Below the pieces are notes generated by a model. That model was not told the DNA's origin, searched no databases, and saw nothing but the letters and a program-made list of their open reading frames with translations. From contig NZ_JANHDI010000011.1 in NCBI RefSeq assembly GCF_024494595.1, positions 124,001 to 188,000 on the forward strand: a stretch of 64,000 bases of DNA, in the 5' to 3' direction. The translations under genes and the position numbers were made by a program. Position 1 is the first letter of the stretch, and every line of letters starts with the position of its first letter. Positions 16,688 to 26,081 of this stretch are shown piece by piece. The DNA comes from Halobellus rarus. Lineage in GTDB: Archaea; Halobacteriota; Halobacteria; Halobacteriales; Haloferacaceae.

Positions 16688-17781
16688 CGGGTGTTTTGTT
16701 GCTGCAGGTAAGTTAGTTGTCGGTCGATTGTATCGGTGAGCTGGTGTGGGCGAAGTGCCTCGACGACGTTCGCCGGCGAGGCAAACCGTTTCGCGTCGGG
16801 GTGGGACACGAAATTCAGGAGTTGTTGCTCCGCCACGGCGCAGAACAGGTACGCGTTCGCTGCCCAGTGGTCATCCACGATCTCCCCGGCACGCAGGAGC
16901 GTGCGGAGTGCAGTCGTGATATCTCGCCAGTAGCGGACTTCGACTGGGCCTGGATCGGTCCACGGAATACGGAGCTGGCCGTCCGGAGTCTGTTCGACTC
17001 CGGGACTGACAATCGCGTCAAGACGGTTGCGTTTCCGTTCTGGGAGGAGCAATACGTGCGTCCACTCCCGGTCGTCGTAGTGGTGTTCGACGAGTGCGGC
17101 TGTTTCGGCAGTCTTGCCGTAGTTCTCGTCGTCGAGTTTTACTTCGATCGAGATGCCGCGGTCGCCGTAACAAATTAACAGGTCCGCACGGCGTGGTCTC
17201 CCACCAGGGTTCGAGAGGCGTGCCTCCCGAATCACCTCGTCCGGCGGCCCCTCAACTGGAATGTCGAAGAGAGTAGCGATGAGAGCTCCGGCTGGCCGCA
17301 GGAGTTGGGCAAGCCACCGAGACCACGCGACCTCGTTGCTCGGGTGATACGGGCCGCGTGGAGTAGCTCCGTCGCTCACGTCGGTTGCGAGGGGGTCGGT
17401 ATCAAACGGGGCGTTGGAAGCTGACCAGACCGTGTTTGACCGCGCAAGCACTGCTGCAAGCCGAACCGCCGCATCAGTGCCGGTCTGTGCGTACAACTCC
17501 CACCAGTCATCAAGGTCCGCCCACGGGTCTGGTGACTGTTCCTCGGGAAAGACTTGAGACCAGGAGGTGTCGGCTGTCGGTCCGGAGTATCGAGCGGAGG
17601 ATTGCCACCACGAATCTACCTCGCTCCACCAATTGCCAACCCGGTCGCGTTCCACGACCCTGGCACCGTCGGACTGCGATGTGAGGCGGTGTGGCTGCGC
17701 AAGCGTGGCCCACCACGAATCAAGCCCCGCCCAGTCGGCAGGCCGTGCGTCTCTATCCACAAGAGAAGTTACTGTGGCCAT
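16684..17781 (-). CDS. PD-(D/E)XK nuclease-fold protein with W-rich N-terminal repeats
   Basis: A 365-aa protein from ATG 17781 (the frame continues to a TTG six nucleotides upstream). The C-terminal half carries a clean PD-(D/E)XK site: D200 in RRADLLICYG and E213-x-K215 in ISIEVKLDDENYGKT, a restriction-endonuclease-like DNA cleavage fold. The N-terminus has three W-rich repeats (17-29 WAGLDSWWATLAQ, 51-64 WWSEVDSWWQSSAR, 87-99 WADLDDWWELYAQ) spaced about 35 residues apart. These may be peptide-like docking motifs or a short helical repeat. It is coupled to the 180-aa gene and is plausibly a defence nuclease or part of the neighbouring helicase system. Confidence 0.75.
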   Translation of the reverse strand: MATVTSLVDRDARPADWAGLDSWWATLAQPHRLTSQSDGARVVERDRVGNWWSEVDSWWQSSARYSGPTADTSWSQVFPEEQSPDPWADLDDWWELYAQTGTDAAVRLAAVLARSNTVWSASNAPFDTDPLATDVSDGATPRGPYHPSNEVAWSRWLAQLLRPAGALIATLFDIPVEGPPDEVIREARLSNPGGRPRRADLLICYGDRGISIEVKLDDENYGKTAETAALVEHHYDDREWTHVLLLPERKRNRLDAIVSPGVEQTPDGQLRIPWTDPGPVEVRYWRDITTALRTLLRAGEIVDDHWAANAYLFCAVAEQQLLNFVSHPDAKRFASPANVVEALRPHQLTDTIDRQLTYLQQQNTR

Positions 17782-18148
17782 CGACAAAGGTGCTGTGCGA
17801 GAAGTGGCGGTCTGAGATGAAAGCCGACCACAATAGTTACGAACTTTGTGGCAGTGCCTCGCTGACTTCGCTTCACTCTTGACCTAAGGGGAGAATGTCA
17901 TAGAGTGGTTCCTATGCATTCCAATCGTCACGGACTGAATCGTTCAGTCCAGAGGAACGAATTAACACGGCGTGGGTCGAACTATCCAGTGGCTGTCAAG
18001 AACAGCGTGCAAGATACAGAGACTGAATCTCTCAGAAACCTCGTCAGAATAGTCGGTCGAAGTTCACAGAAAACCAGTGACTGGATTCAAAATAGCCTAA
18101 TATGCTAGGAAATTTGGTTCGAAATTCTATCCTCAGCTACCGTGAGAT
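17782..18148. other. Gene-free stretch between nuclease and OB-repeat genes
   Basis: About 370 bp with no supportable gene. It holds the upstream region of the nuclease pair and the 3' end of the 437-aa gene. Confidence 0.4.
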
Positions 18149-19462
18149 TCAGAACTTGTCACGACTGAGCAGGTCGTTCTTTCGTTCGACTTGCTCCGTG
18201 AACGGGTTGTCTGTATCAGTTTGGGGGATCCGTTCGTTGTCGGTTTCTTCTAGAATCCTGCCTTTGATTTCGTTGTGTGAGACATCCGTGATTCGGACTT
18301 TGGCCGTACCTTTGTAATCAGTGTTATGTTCGTTCTCAAGCGTCACACGATACGAGTAAACGGCTGGCTCAGCGTACAGTCCGGTAGGAGACTTCACCAC
18401 TTTAGCTAGCACTTCTCTGCCAACTTCTGGTAACTTCCCACGATACGATTCAACGGTACCCTGAAACGGTGGCTCGTCAGAAGTCAACCGGATATCGATC
18501 TCCCCGTCCAGTAGAATCGGTTCCTTGAACTCAATTTCATAGCGTTCTGCATCGGGTGTGATAGTAGCTGGTGGAGGTTCTCGTTCTACCCTAATTGTGA
18601 GGACATCACCCTCTCCAGGAAGGTCATGGTAGGTGGTAACTCGTCCTTGCATAGGATTATCGATGGTGGTAATCTCAACGGTGATGTCACCAGTTGTGAT
18701 GGGATCATCTTCGAGTTCTATGTCGAACTTGACCCCCTGGTGAATCGCAGAGACGGTGTCGCTATACTGCCTAAGTGTGGTGGTAATGGTGTCGCCTTCA
18801 GAAGGGAGGCCCTCACCGTAGTCAACGATGGTCGCTTGGAGTGGATATGACGCGTCCGTAATTTTAGCGGTAATCGAACCAGCATAAATGGCAGGTTCGT
18901 CTAGCTGGAGTCGGTAGATGCCATCGGTCTGGTTAACGACGGCTGTGGTTTTGTCGGCTGAGGTGGGAATGCTGGCCGTGATGGTATCGCCTTCGTTGGG
19001 AATAGTGATATCGTAGTCGTGAATGGTGGCTGAGATGGCGGGCTGGTCTAAATCGAAGCGTATCTTGACGGTACCAGTTGTAGTGACTAGCGCTGGTTCG
19101 TTCACCGTAAGCGGGGTATCATTGATTTTGACGGTGGTTGAACCTTGTTCGAATTCGGCGTCAAGGAGTTTCGAATGGCGATTTACATTCCCGTCAGTAG
19201 GAATGGGGCCAAAGACCGAGTATTTGTAGAGATTCGCGTAGGGTATGTCGGCGTCAGTACTCTGAATGCGGGCGAATACAGTCTTTCCGACCGCCTTCTT
19301 GCCATTTCGCCCAAAGAATTTATTAGGGACGTTATCGCGTTTGAAGCCGATCTTGTCGAATGGATCGTAGGACTCTGCTGGGGCTGTGAGGATACGGGAC
19401 CCGTTAACGCGGGCGGTATCCGTGATTGTGATTAGTCGGACGTTGTCGGGAAGATTGGTCAT
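18149..19462 (-). CDS. Tandem OB/TRAM-like repeat protein
   Basis: A 437-aa protein. After an N-terminal domain of about 90 residues, it contains about five diverged repeats of 60-70 residues. Each is a run of beta strands centred on a signature such as ATIVDYGEGLPSEGDTIT, ATIHDYDITIPNEGDTIT and GRVTTYHDLPGEGDVLTI, then PFQGTVESYRGKLPEVGREV and a partial last unit. The pattern of a glycine-started strand, a loop with a conserved EGD and a closing strand suggests OB-fold/TRAM-like nucleic-acid-binding domains (inference from strand pattern). It has no signal peptide or membrane segment. It stands alone, with an AT-rich promoter region just upstream on the minus strand. Confidence 0.65.
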   Translation of the reverse strand: MTNLPDNVRLITITDTARVNGSRILTAPAESYDPFDKIGFKRDNVPNKFFGRNGKKAVGKTVFARIQSTDADIPYANLYKYSVFGPIPTDGNVNRHSKLLDAEFEQGSTTVKINDTPLTVNEPALVTTTGTVKIRFDLDQPAISATIHDYDITIPNEGDTITASIPTSADKTTAVVNQTDGIYRLQLDEPAIYAGSITAKITDASYPLQATIVDYGEGLPSEGDTITTTLRQYSDTVSAIHQGVKFDIELEDDPITTGDITVEITTIDNPMQGRVTTYHDLPGEGDVLTIRVEREPPPATITPDAERYEIEFKEPILLDGEIDIRLTSDEPPFQGTVESYRGKLPEVGREVLAKVVKSPTGLYAEPAVYSYRVTLENEHNTDYKGTAKVRITDVSHNEIKGRILEETDNERIPQTDTDNPFTEQVERKNDLLSRDKF

Positions 19463-19702
19463 AGGTGCGATTTGGGGTGGGAATAAGGCCTACTGAGTTG
19501 TCTATATGTATGTTTACAACTAGCAATACACATATATTTCGGTGGGAACGTTCTTATCGGCGTTTATAAGTAAGGATATGCAGAGATCAGTAAGATGAAT
19601 TACTAATATACACCCAGGAGTTCGTACCCTATATTTCAGAGAAAAGCGTGCTGAACCCCACCAACTTAGAGATGTCTCTCGGGGGACCCGTGCAAGATAC
19701 GC

Positions 19703-19873
19703 GTTGTGTATGCAGCAAGTCGCGTTGAACATCAATGGAATCCGATAGAACGGCTATCGATACCTGCGCAAGCGCACTCTAACGGGAGGTTCAACGATCA
19801 AGAGTGTAAGAAACTCTTTGTGAATCGTTCTATGACACCCTCCTACGAGGTTATTTACAGAATTCGCCGTGGT
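19703..19873 (+). pseudogene. Decayed transposase C-terminus (IS630-like)
   Basis: A short frame reads HQWNPIERL followed by SNGRFNDQECKKLF and a serine-rich end. This is recognisable as the third catalytic region (NPxE) and tail of an IS630/ISH-type DDE transposase. The upstream catalytic parts are absent. It is a remnant at the right edge of the gene-poor stretch 19463-19878, where I see nothing else. Confidence 0.35.
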
Positions 19874-19878
19874 ACGTA

Positions 19879-20616
19879 TCAACTGATGCGGTCCGTTGGA
19901 CGGCGGTACGTGTCGTCGAGAGCAGACCCGCCCAGGGCCCGGTAAAGTGCAATCAGGTCGGCGACGTCGCTCGTACAGTAGTCCTCGAAAAGTCGTGTGA
20001 GTTCCCGGTGGACGCTGGTTGACTCGATCCCGGCTTCGACGTTGTCGACGTACCGTTCGCCGATGACTCGCCCGATGTGTTTCCCTTGTACGGCAGGCCC
20101 ATCGACATCCGAGAGGTACGAGTCGGGCAAGTCGTAATCGTCGTACCACACACTTTGGTTGTCGATCCCGGCGAGGTCGTAGGCTTTCCAGTCCGGGAGG
20201 ATGTGTTGGTCGTCCCAGAGTTCGGCGGCGTATTCGTCGGCGGCGGCGAGTGCCACGTCGATGTGGTTCTCGAACAGCGCTTCGGTTCGTTCTCGTACCG
20301 CAGTGTCGGCTGTAGCGTCGAGGTCACGAGCCCAGGTGAGCAAGTGCTTGCCGTCGAACCACGTCCCGTTGTACGTGAGGAATCGGTCGATCGGCCGCCG
20401 ACCACACCATTCGAACAGTCGTTCGAAGAGGTCGATCGTGTACGCGTCGTCCCAGCCGCCACGTCGGAACAACACGTCGGTTTCTGGCGTCGCGTCTAAC
20501 TCCTCGGCGTACGCGAGGCCGACAGCGACCCACTCGTAGTACCGTGAGTCGTTCGTGTTCTCTGGCGGTTCTTCGAACGGGCTTGCCGTCTCGATATCGA
20601 GGACGAGTGTGGACAT
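19879..20616 (-). CDS. DEDD-type 3'-5' exonuclease-like protein (PolB exonuclease-related)
   Basis: A 245-aa single-domain RNase H-fold protein. Exo I is LVLDIETAS with D7 and E9, Exo II sits at FLTYNGTWFDGKHL (about 79-92) and Exo III at DYCTSDVADLIALY near residue 215. This is the layout of the predicted 3'-5' exonucleases related to the PolB proofreading domain. It probably degrades or trims single-stranded DNA or RNA. It is worth noting beside the PolB at 27337-29502, which lacks these motifs. ATG 20616 is the only reasonable start. It is transcribed away from the 138-aa gene. Confidence 0.75.
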   Translation of the reverse strand: MSTLVLDIETASPFEEPPENTNDSRYYEWVAVGLAYAEELDATPETDVLFRRGGWDDAYTIDLFERLFEWCGRRPIDRFLTYNGTWFDGKHLLTWARDLDATADTAVRERTEALFENHIDVALAAADEYAAELWDDQHILPDWKAYDLAGIDNQSVWYDDYDLPDSYLSDVDGPAVQGKHIGRVIGERYVDNVEAGIESTSVHRELTRLFEDYCTSDVADLIALYRALGGSALDDTYRRPTDRIS

Positions 20617-20777
20617 CGTAACAGGAACCTCCGCGCAGACGTGTCGAGTGACGCGACGCGGTTGGGTTGATAGTGGCGGTACTCTTCGCTTTGCAGGACC
20701 CGTGACGATCCTGACGTTCGTACTGAATATGAATTGGAAAAATTATAGGAGTTAAATTTATTACTTGGAAGTATATA

Positions 20778-21194
20778 TTGGGAGACGTGAGGTCTCACAC
20801 GGAGTCAACGCCACAGAATGAGACGCCGACGCAGTTGTACCGGATTCACAACAGTATCCCGTACAGTAGTGCGAACCGGATCCGGACGTGCGACACGCTG
20901 GCCGACGGCGCGACCGCCGTAGGGGCGACTGCGTACTACCGATACAGGCAAACGCCTGCCGAAAACGTCGTCGCCGCACATCCAGACGGATGGGCGACGG
21001 CGATGCACCTCGGGTCGCTAACGATGACGGCGGTATCGCTTGAGGCGGTACCAGCTGATATCCTCACCAAAGTGCAGGCGGTCACTGACTGTGACGTGGA
21101 GTCGTACTCGCTGCTCGTGTTGGGGCGGCCACCAACGAGTCCGAATCAGTCACTCGAATCGTACGACGACCACGCCAATGACACCGACGAATAG
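20778..21194 (+). CDS. Hypothetical protein
   Basis: A 138-aa soluble protein I cannot place. The body (RIHNSIPYSSANRIRTCDTL, then AVGATAYYRYRQTPAENVVAAHPDGW) looks like an alpha/beta fold, and the end is disordered and acidic. No ATG lies at the front. An AT-rich box (AATTTATTACTT, about 20754-20765) about 20 nt upstream suggests a leaderless TTG start at 20778. Codon use is normal for the region. Confidence 0.5.
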   Translation: MGDVRSHTESTPQNETPTQLYRIHNSIPYSSANRIRTCDTLADGATAVGATAYYRYRQTPAENVVAAHPDGWATAMHLGSLTMTAVSLEAVPADILTKVQAVTDCDVESYSLLVLGRPPTSPNQSLESYDDHANDTDE

Positions 21195-21214
21195 CCGGCG
21201 AGGTTTGCTTTGTG

Positions 21215-21385
21215 CTACGTGTCGTCGGCGATGTAGATCAGCGTCTGCATATCGATCATCGACGCGTTACCGGTGTACTCCTCGATTTTCGTCAAGAGGT
21301 CCTCGACCTCGGGACCACCCACCTGTTTCAGTGAGAGAGTTCTGGGATTTGCGTCTCCAGCGAGAATGAACGATTTTACTTTCAC
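21215..21385 (-). CDS. Small hypothetical protein, 56 aa
   Basis: The minus strand holds a GTG-started frame opening VKVKSFILAGDANPRTLSLK and containing GGPEVEDLLTKIEEYTGN, ending at TAG 21217-21215. Amphipathic helices and acidic residues make it look genuine. It could also be the 3' end of an older gene cut by the adjacent IS element, since its start lies within 20 bp of the left hairpin of that element. Confidence 0.4.
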   Translation of the reverse strand: MKVKSFILAGDANPRTLSLKQVGGPEVEDLLTKIEEYTGNASMIDMQTLIYIADDT

Positions 21386-21435
21386 TGTGGATGGCTGACG
21401 TTCATACCCGAAGCGAAGGTATGCTAAAGTGGCTG

Positions 21436-22776
<1,341 letters not shown>

Positions 22777-22796
22777 CTGAAACTCCCACGGATGAA

Positions 22797-22826
22797 ACCC
22801 CGTCGTCCACAACGGGGAGGATGTCA
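22797..22826 (+). other. Right-end hairpin of the IS element / candidate omega RNA 3' scaffold
   Basis: CCCCGT and ACGGGG flank a short loop, followed by AGGATGTCA at the element end. In tnpB-only elements the RNA covering this end acts as the guide scaffold, with the sequence just outside used as guide. Here that sequence would be the orc1/cdc6 remnant. The RNA itself is inferred. Confidence 0.4.
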
Positions 22827-22830
22827 TATC

Positions 22831-23126
22831 AATTGCTGGCGCAACTACGCCCGATTCTGGACGTTCTATCAGATCCTTTAGGAGCTCAGTGCGACGACCG
22901 ACATTCACGGGCAATCACCGCCGCACGACGACCCGAGAACAGTCGTCATTCTCAACGATATCGACCAACTGGGGGATCCCAGCGTCATCTATGAGGGTCA
23001 CAGCCTCCCACAGTTCGCGATCATCTGCATTGTGAACCGGGAAGAGGAACTGTTTGATGGTCGGAACGCAGCAGTATCAGTTCCTATCTGCTCCGAACAC
23101 ATCGATAGAGATGTGTCTCGGCGTTA
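22831..23126 (+). pseudogene. orc1/cdc6 remnant (internal fragment)
   Basis: The frame reads [16 protein letters not shown], then a stop, then [18 protein letters not shown] and HSLPQFAIICIVNREEEL. It matches the ATPase core of the intact orc1/cdc6 about 0.7 kb downstream (NCWRNYTRFRTLYQIL, PRTVVILDEVDQLEDPSV, HSLPQFAIICIANKEEEL). It has an in-frame TAG, an internal deletion of about ten residues and a mutated Walker B (NDID for DEVD). Only the middle of the gene survives. It ends at TAA 23124-23126, which is also the first arm of a 41-bp inverted repeat. Confidence 0.85.
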
Positions 23127-23164
23127 ACCAACAATGGATAATGTCACTCCCATATGTTGGTTAA
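23124..23164. repeat. 41-bp inverted repeat, site A (upstream of orc1/cdc6)
   Basis: TTAACCAACA at 23124-23133 and TGTTGGTTAA at 23155-23164 form a perfect 10-bp inverted repeat with a 21-bp spacer. This is the first of eight such sites in the window. The left arm supplies the stop codon of the orc1/cdc6 remnant. The intact orc1/cdc6 starts 175 bp downstream. Confidence 0.85.
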
Positions 23165-23339
23165 GGACGCCACGGTAGTGCTGGAACTTCCGGAAAGCTG
23201 CCTCTCCCCATCTCCACAAATTCAGGGAATTTGGTTCCTAACGAGCAGTATTTTCGTGAAGCCACGATTCTATGAGAGGTACTTTCCGGAAACAACCCGG
23301 ATACGTTTTTGTGGGTTGCACAGAAACTCTCTCGCATCT
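23165..23339. other. Upstream region of orc1/cdc6, possible origin element
   Basis: Two copies of TTCCGGAAA (23188-23196 and 23284-23292, the second within TTTCCGGAAAC) resemble the core of archaeal origin recognition boxes. There is no strong AT-rich unwinding stretch, so an origin here is only a possibility. Confidence 0.3.
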
Positions 23340-24368
23340 ATGATCCGCGATGCTCGCGTCCTCCGTGCCGGGTTTGTGCCACGGGAAATTGAGCATCGCG
23401 ACGCCGAAGTCAACCACCTCTCTAGTGTCCTCGAACCGATCACAAACGGCAAACCAGCCGACACGGCCGTCGTGACTGGCCCCAGCGGGGCCGGCAAAAC
23501 CTGCATCTCAAAATTCGTCACTGAACGCCTTCGTGAGGAAGTGCTGGCTGTTGAGAGTACTTACGTGAATTGCTGGCGTAACTACACCCGATTTCGGACG
23601 CTCTACCAGATCCTCGACGATCTCGGCGCCACCATCGACATCCACCGGCAGTCGACGCCGCATGACGAACTCGTCGACCGTCTACAGCAGCACGACGGCC
23701 CGCGAACGGTCGTCATCCTCGACGAGGTCGACCAATTGGAGGACCCCAGCGTCATCTACGACCTCCACAGCCTCCCGCAGTTCGCGATCATCTGCATCGC
23801 GAACAAGGAAGAGGAGCTGTTCAGCCGCGTCGACGACCGCCTCGTGAGCCGCCTGCGCTCCAGCGAGCACGTCCGGATGGACAAGTACCACGACGAGCAG
23901 TTGTACGACATACTGAGTGCGCGGGCGAAGTGGGGACTCGACGAGGACGTCATCACCGACGACCAACTCTATCGCATCGCCGATGCGGCCGCCGGCGACG
24001 CCCGCCTCGCAATCGGCATCCTCCGAACAGCGGCCAGCAAGGCCGACCGCGAGAACCACGAGCGGATCACCGACGACATTCTTCTGGATGCCGCCGAAGA
24101 TGCTCGGGCCCAGATTAAGCAGAAGAGCCTCGACTCGCTCACGCCGCACCAGCGCGTCGTCTACGACATCGTGCGCGAGCACGGCCCGGTCGGGCCAAGT
24201 GAGATCCACGAGCACTACACTAAGGAGGTCGATGACCCCCGGACGAAACGGACCGTCCGGACGTACCTCTCCAAGATGAAGCAGTACAATCTCCTCAAGG
24301 CGGAGGGCACGAGTCGGGATCGAGAGTACTCACTCGTCGATTCGGCCGCTGCGTCGCCGATGCAGTGA
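23340..24368 (+). CDS. orc1/cdc6: Orc1/Cdc6 replication initiator
   Basis: A 342-aa origin-binding AAA+ ATPase. Walker A is GPSGAGKT (47-54), Walker B VVILDEVDQL (around 125-133), sensor 1 AIICIANKEEEL, then an arginine-rich DRLVSRLRSSEHV segment. Residues from about 265 form the C-terminal winged helix (SLDSLTPHQRVVYDIVREH, ending with MKQYNLLKAEGTSRDREYSL). I chose ATG 23340; the open frame runs upstream to 23154 through sequence unlike the family. It binds origin boxes, recruits MCM and starts replication. It lies 175 bp after a 41-bp inverted repeat and beside a dead relative. Confidence 0.88.
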   Translation: MIRDARVLRAGFVPREIEHRDAEVNHLSSVLEPITNGKPADTAVVTGPSGAGKTCISKFVTERLREEVLAVESTYVNCWRNYTRFRTLYQILDDLGATIDIHRQSTPHDELVDRLQQHDGPRTVVILDEVDQLEDPSVIYDLHSLPQFAIICIANKEEELFSRVDDRLVSRLRSSEHVRMDKYHDEQLYDILSARAKWGLDEDVITDDQLYRIADAAAGDARLAIGILRTAASKADRENHERITDDILLDAAEDARAQIKQKSLDSLTPHQRVVYDIVREHGPVGPSEIHEHYTKEVDDPRTKRTVRTYLSKMKQYNLLKAEGTSRDREYSLVDSAAASPMQ

Positions 24369-24433
24369 CCGTAGCGCCGTCGAGTAGGCATATCCCGCAT
24401 CGATCCGGCCTGGACGGAAGTTCTATGTATCGG

Positions 24434-24449
24434 TATCTCTATAGAGATA
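24434..24449. promoter_or_regulatory. Perfect 16-bp palindrome upstream of HTH/nucleotidyltransferase operon
   Basis: TATCTCTATAGAGATA is a perfect palindrome 44 bp upstream of ATG 24493. It overlaps the only TATA-like sequence, as expected for an autoregulatory operator of a toxin-antitoxin pair. Confidence 0.5.
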
Positions 24450-24492
24450 ACTAATGGCGAGATCGTCAAGTCGGACAGAAGGCTATTCAATA

Positions 24493-25170
24493 ATGTCCGA
24501 ATTAATGGATGCTACAGCTGCAAAGATTGTCTTGGCAGTTCAGCGTGGCGATTCTATTAATCGCATCGCGAGCAAGATCGACGTCTCGTACTCGTGGGTG
24601 TACGACTGGATTGAGCGGTTAGATGACGCAGACATTATCGCTAAAACCGATAATGGAATTCAGGTCGTCGACCACAAGATGCGCCAGCAGTACGCCGAGA
24701 TGATGGCTGCGTTGTACAGCCGCGACACCATCTCCCAAGAGGATGCGTACGTCATCCCACACTTCGCCGGGATGGAGTTTGCGTACACGGAAATTGACGC
24801 GGCGTACGTCTGGACGCACGGCGGCTACCAAATCGCGCGGAACCACGACGACTATCCGGTGTTCATCGAAGTGCACGACCGTGACGTCGAACGTTGGATT
24901 GCGTTCTTCCAGCGGTTTGGCGTCGATGCGACGATCAACGAGCGCCCGGACGCCAGCGATGTCAACGGGAACGTCCACTATGTGTTGTTCCCGAGGACCA
25001 ACGGTATCGACGCCGAGTGGGTCGACGGTAACCCCGTCATCCCGTTGGACGACGCCATTGCTCAGATGATAGAGAATCGCCCGGCGTACGAGCCCGCCTT
25101 GGAGATCATCGCCGACGAGTACGACAGGGACATCGATACGTCGCACCACAGCGCGATGAGCACAACCTAA
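24493..25170 (+). CDS. HTH protein, putative antitoxin of an AbiE-like pair
   Basis: A 225-aa protein with an N-terminal helix-turn-helix (AAKIVLAVQRGDSINRIASK, then IDVSYSWVYDWIERL) and a C-terminal mixed domain rich in aromatic and acidic residues. ATG 24493 gives the natural start SELMDATAAK; an upstream ATG at 24454 is possible. The gene precedes a nucleotidyltransferase by 13 nt, the order of type IV toxin-antitoxin systems in which the HTH partner represses the operon. The palindrome at 24434-24449 is a likely operator. Confidence 0.7.
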   Translation: MSELMDATAAKIVLAVQRGDSINRIASKIDVSYSWVYDWIERLDDADIIAKTDNGIQVVDHKMRQQYAEMMAALYSRDTISQEDAYVIPHFAGMEFAYTEIDAAYVWTHGGYQIARNHDDYPVFIEVHDRDVERWIAFFQRFGVDATINERPDASDVNGNVHYVLFPRTNGIDAEWVDGNPVIPLDDAIAQMIENRPAYEPALEIIADEYDRDIDTSHHSAMSTT

Positions 25171-25183
25171 CAGAGGCAATAGA

Positions 25184-25870
25184 ATGAGTCTTCCCGAGCG
25201 TCAATCCGAACTCATCGACACGCACCGCGCGGTACAGGACGCCGAACTGCCGTATGTTCTCGTTGGCGGCTGGGCAGTTTCCGCGTTTCAAACCCGGTTC
25301 ACGACCGATATCGACACCGTGATCCCGGACACTGCACTCGACGACTACGACACTCTCCTTCGTGACTTCGGATACGAGAAACAGTTCGAGCAGGATGTCT
25401 CGAACGAGTACGACGGTCGAATGATCCAGTACGCGAAACCGGTCGGAGAGAACGAAGTCAAGTTCGAGGCACTCGTGGATGCGATGGGATGTCGACAGAC
25501 GGACGCAGAGTGGTCGTACCGCTATCTTCACGAACACAGTACGATCGAAGCACTCGATGTCGCCGAAGGCCTCGACGGGCGAATCCCGGAACCGGCCCTG
25601 CTGTTCGCGATGAAACTCCACAGCGGCCGGAAGGCCGATACCCGTGACCTGGTCGTGATCAGCTTGCGTGCGGACTTCAACCGTATTGAGCGACACCTCC
25701 ATCGTGGCGACCCCGAGAAGCTCAAGAGACAGATCGAAATGGTGCTGGATCAACTCCAACAGAAGGGGTTCGAAGACTCGTTCAAAGGTGTCTTCCGACA
25801 AGAAGAGCTGCCAGCAGACGCGATTAACAACCTTGTTTCGTTCCTGTCCGAGCAGCGAGATCAACTGTAA
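25184..25870 (+). CDS. Nucleotidyltransferase, putative AbiEii-like toxin
   Basis: A 228-aa protein with the minimal nucleotidyltransferase signature: YVLVGGWAVSAF at residues 22-33 (GG motif), then RFTTDIDTVI with the paired aspartates. Later, a helix with AMKLHSGRKADTRDL fits the conserved K/D region of AbiEii/DUF6036 toxins. Such toxins transfer nucleotides to tRNA or other targets and are held in check by the adjacent HTH partner. It is co-transcribed with the gene at 24493. Its stop lies 5 bp before a 41-bp inverted repeat. Confidence 0.75.
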   Translation: MSLPERQSELIDTHRAVQDAELPYVLVGGWAVSAFQTRFTTDIDTVIPDTALDDYDTLLRDFGYEKQFEQDVSNEYDGRMIQYAKPVGENEVKFEALVDAMGCRQTDAEWSYRYLHEHSTIEALDVAEGLDGRIPEPALLFAMKLHSGRKADTRDLVVISLRADFNRIERHLHRGDPEKLKRQIEMVLDQLQQKGFEDSFKGVFRQEELPADAINNLVSFLSEQRDQL

Positions 25871-25874
25871 GATA

Positions 25875-25914
25875 TTAACCAACAGACGACACGGAGCACC
25901 AGTTTGTTGGTTAA
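25875..25914. repeat. 40-bp inverted repeat, site B
   Basis: TTAACCAACA (25875-25884) and TGTTGGTTAA (25905-25914), spacer 20 bp. It lies directly after the nucleotidyltransferase stop and 168 bp before the RecA-like gene. Confidence 0.85.
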
Positions 25915-26081
25915 GTAATCAGCGCCGGCTGAACCCGGTCTCTGGAAACGTTCTCGGAAACAGTCGGAACAGCCGCAGAAAGTCGATGACAGAGGATGGG
26001 GACAGTATCTGTCTCGTGTCTTCCCTGAAACGCGGAAGCTACACGCCGCGGCTTATCGGGAGTGTGGACCTCTAGTCGAGT

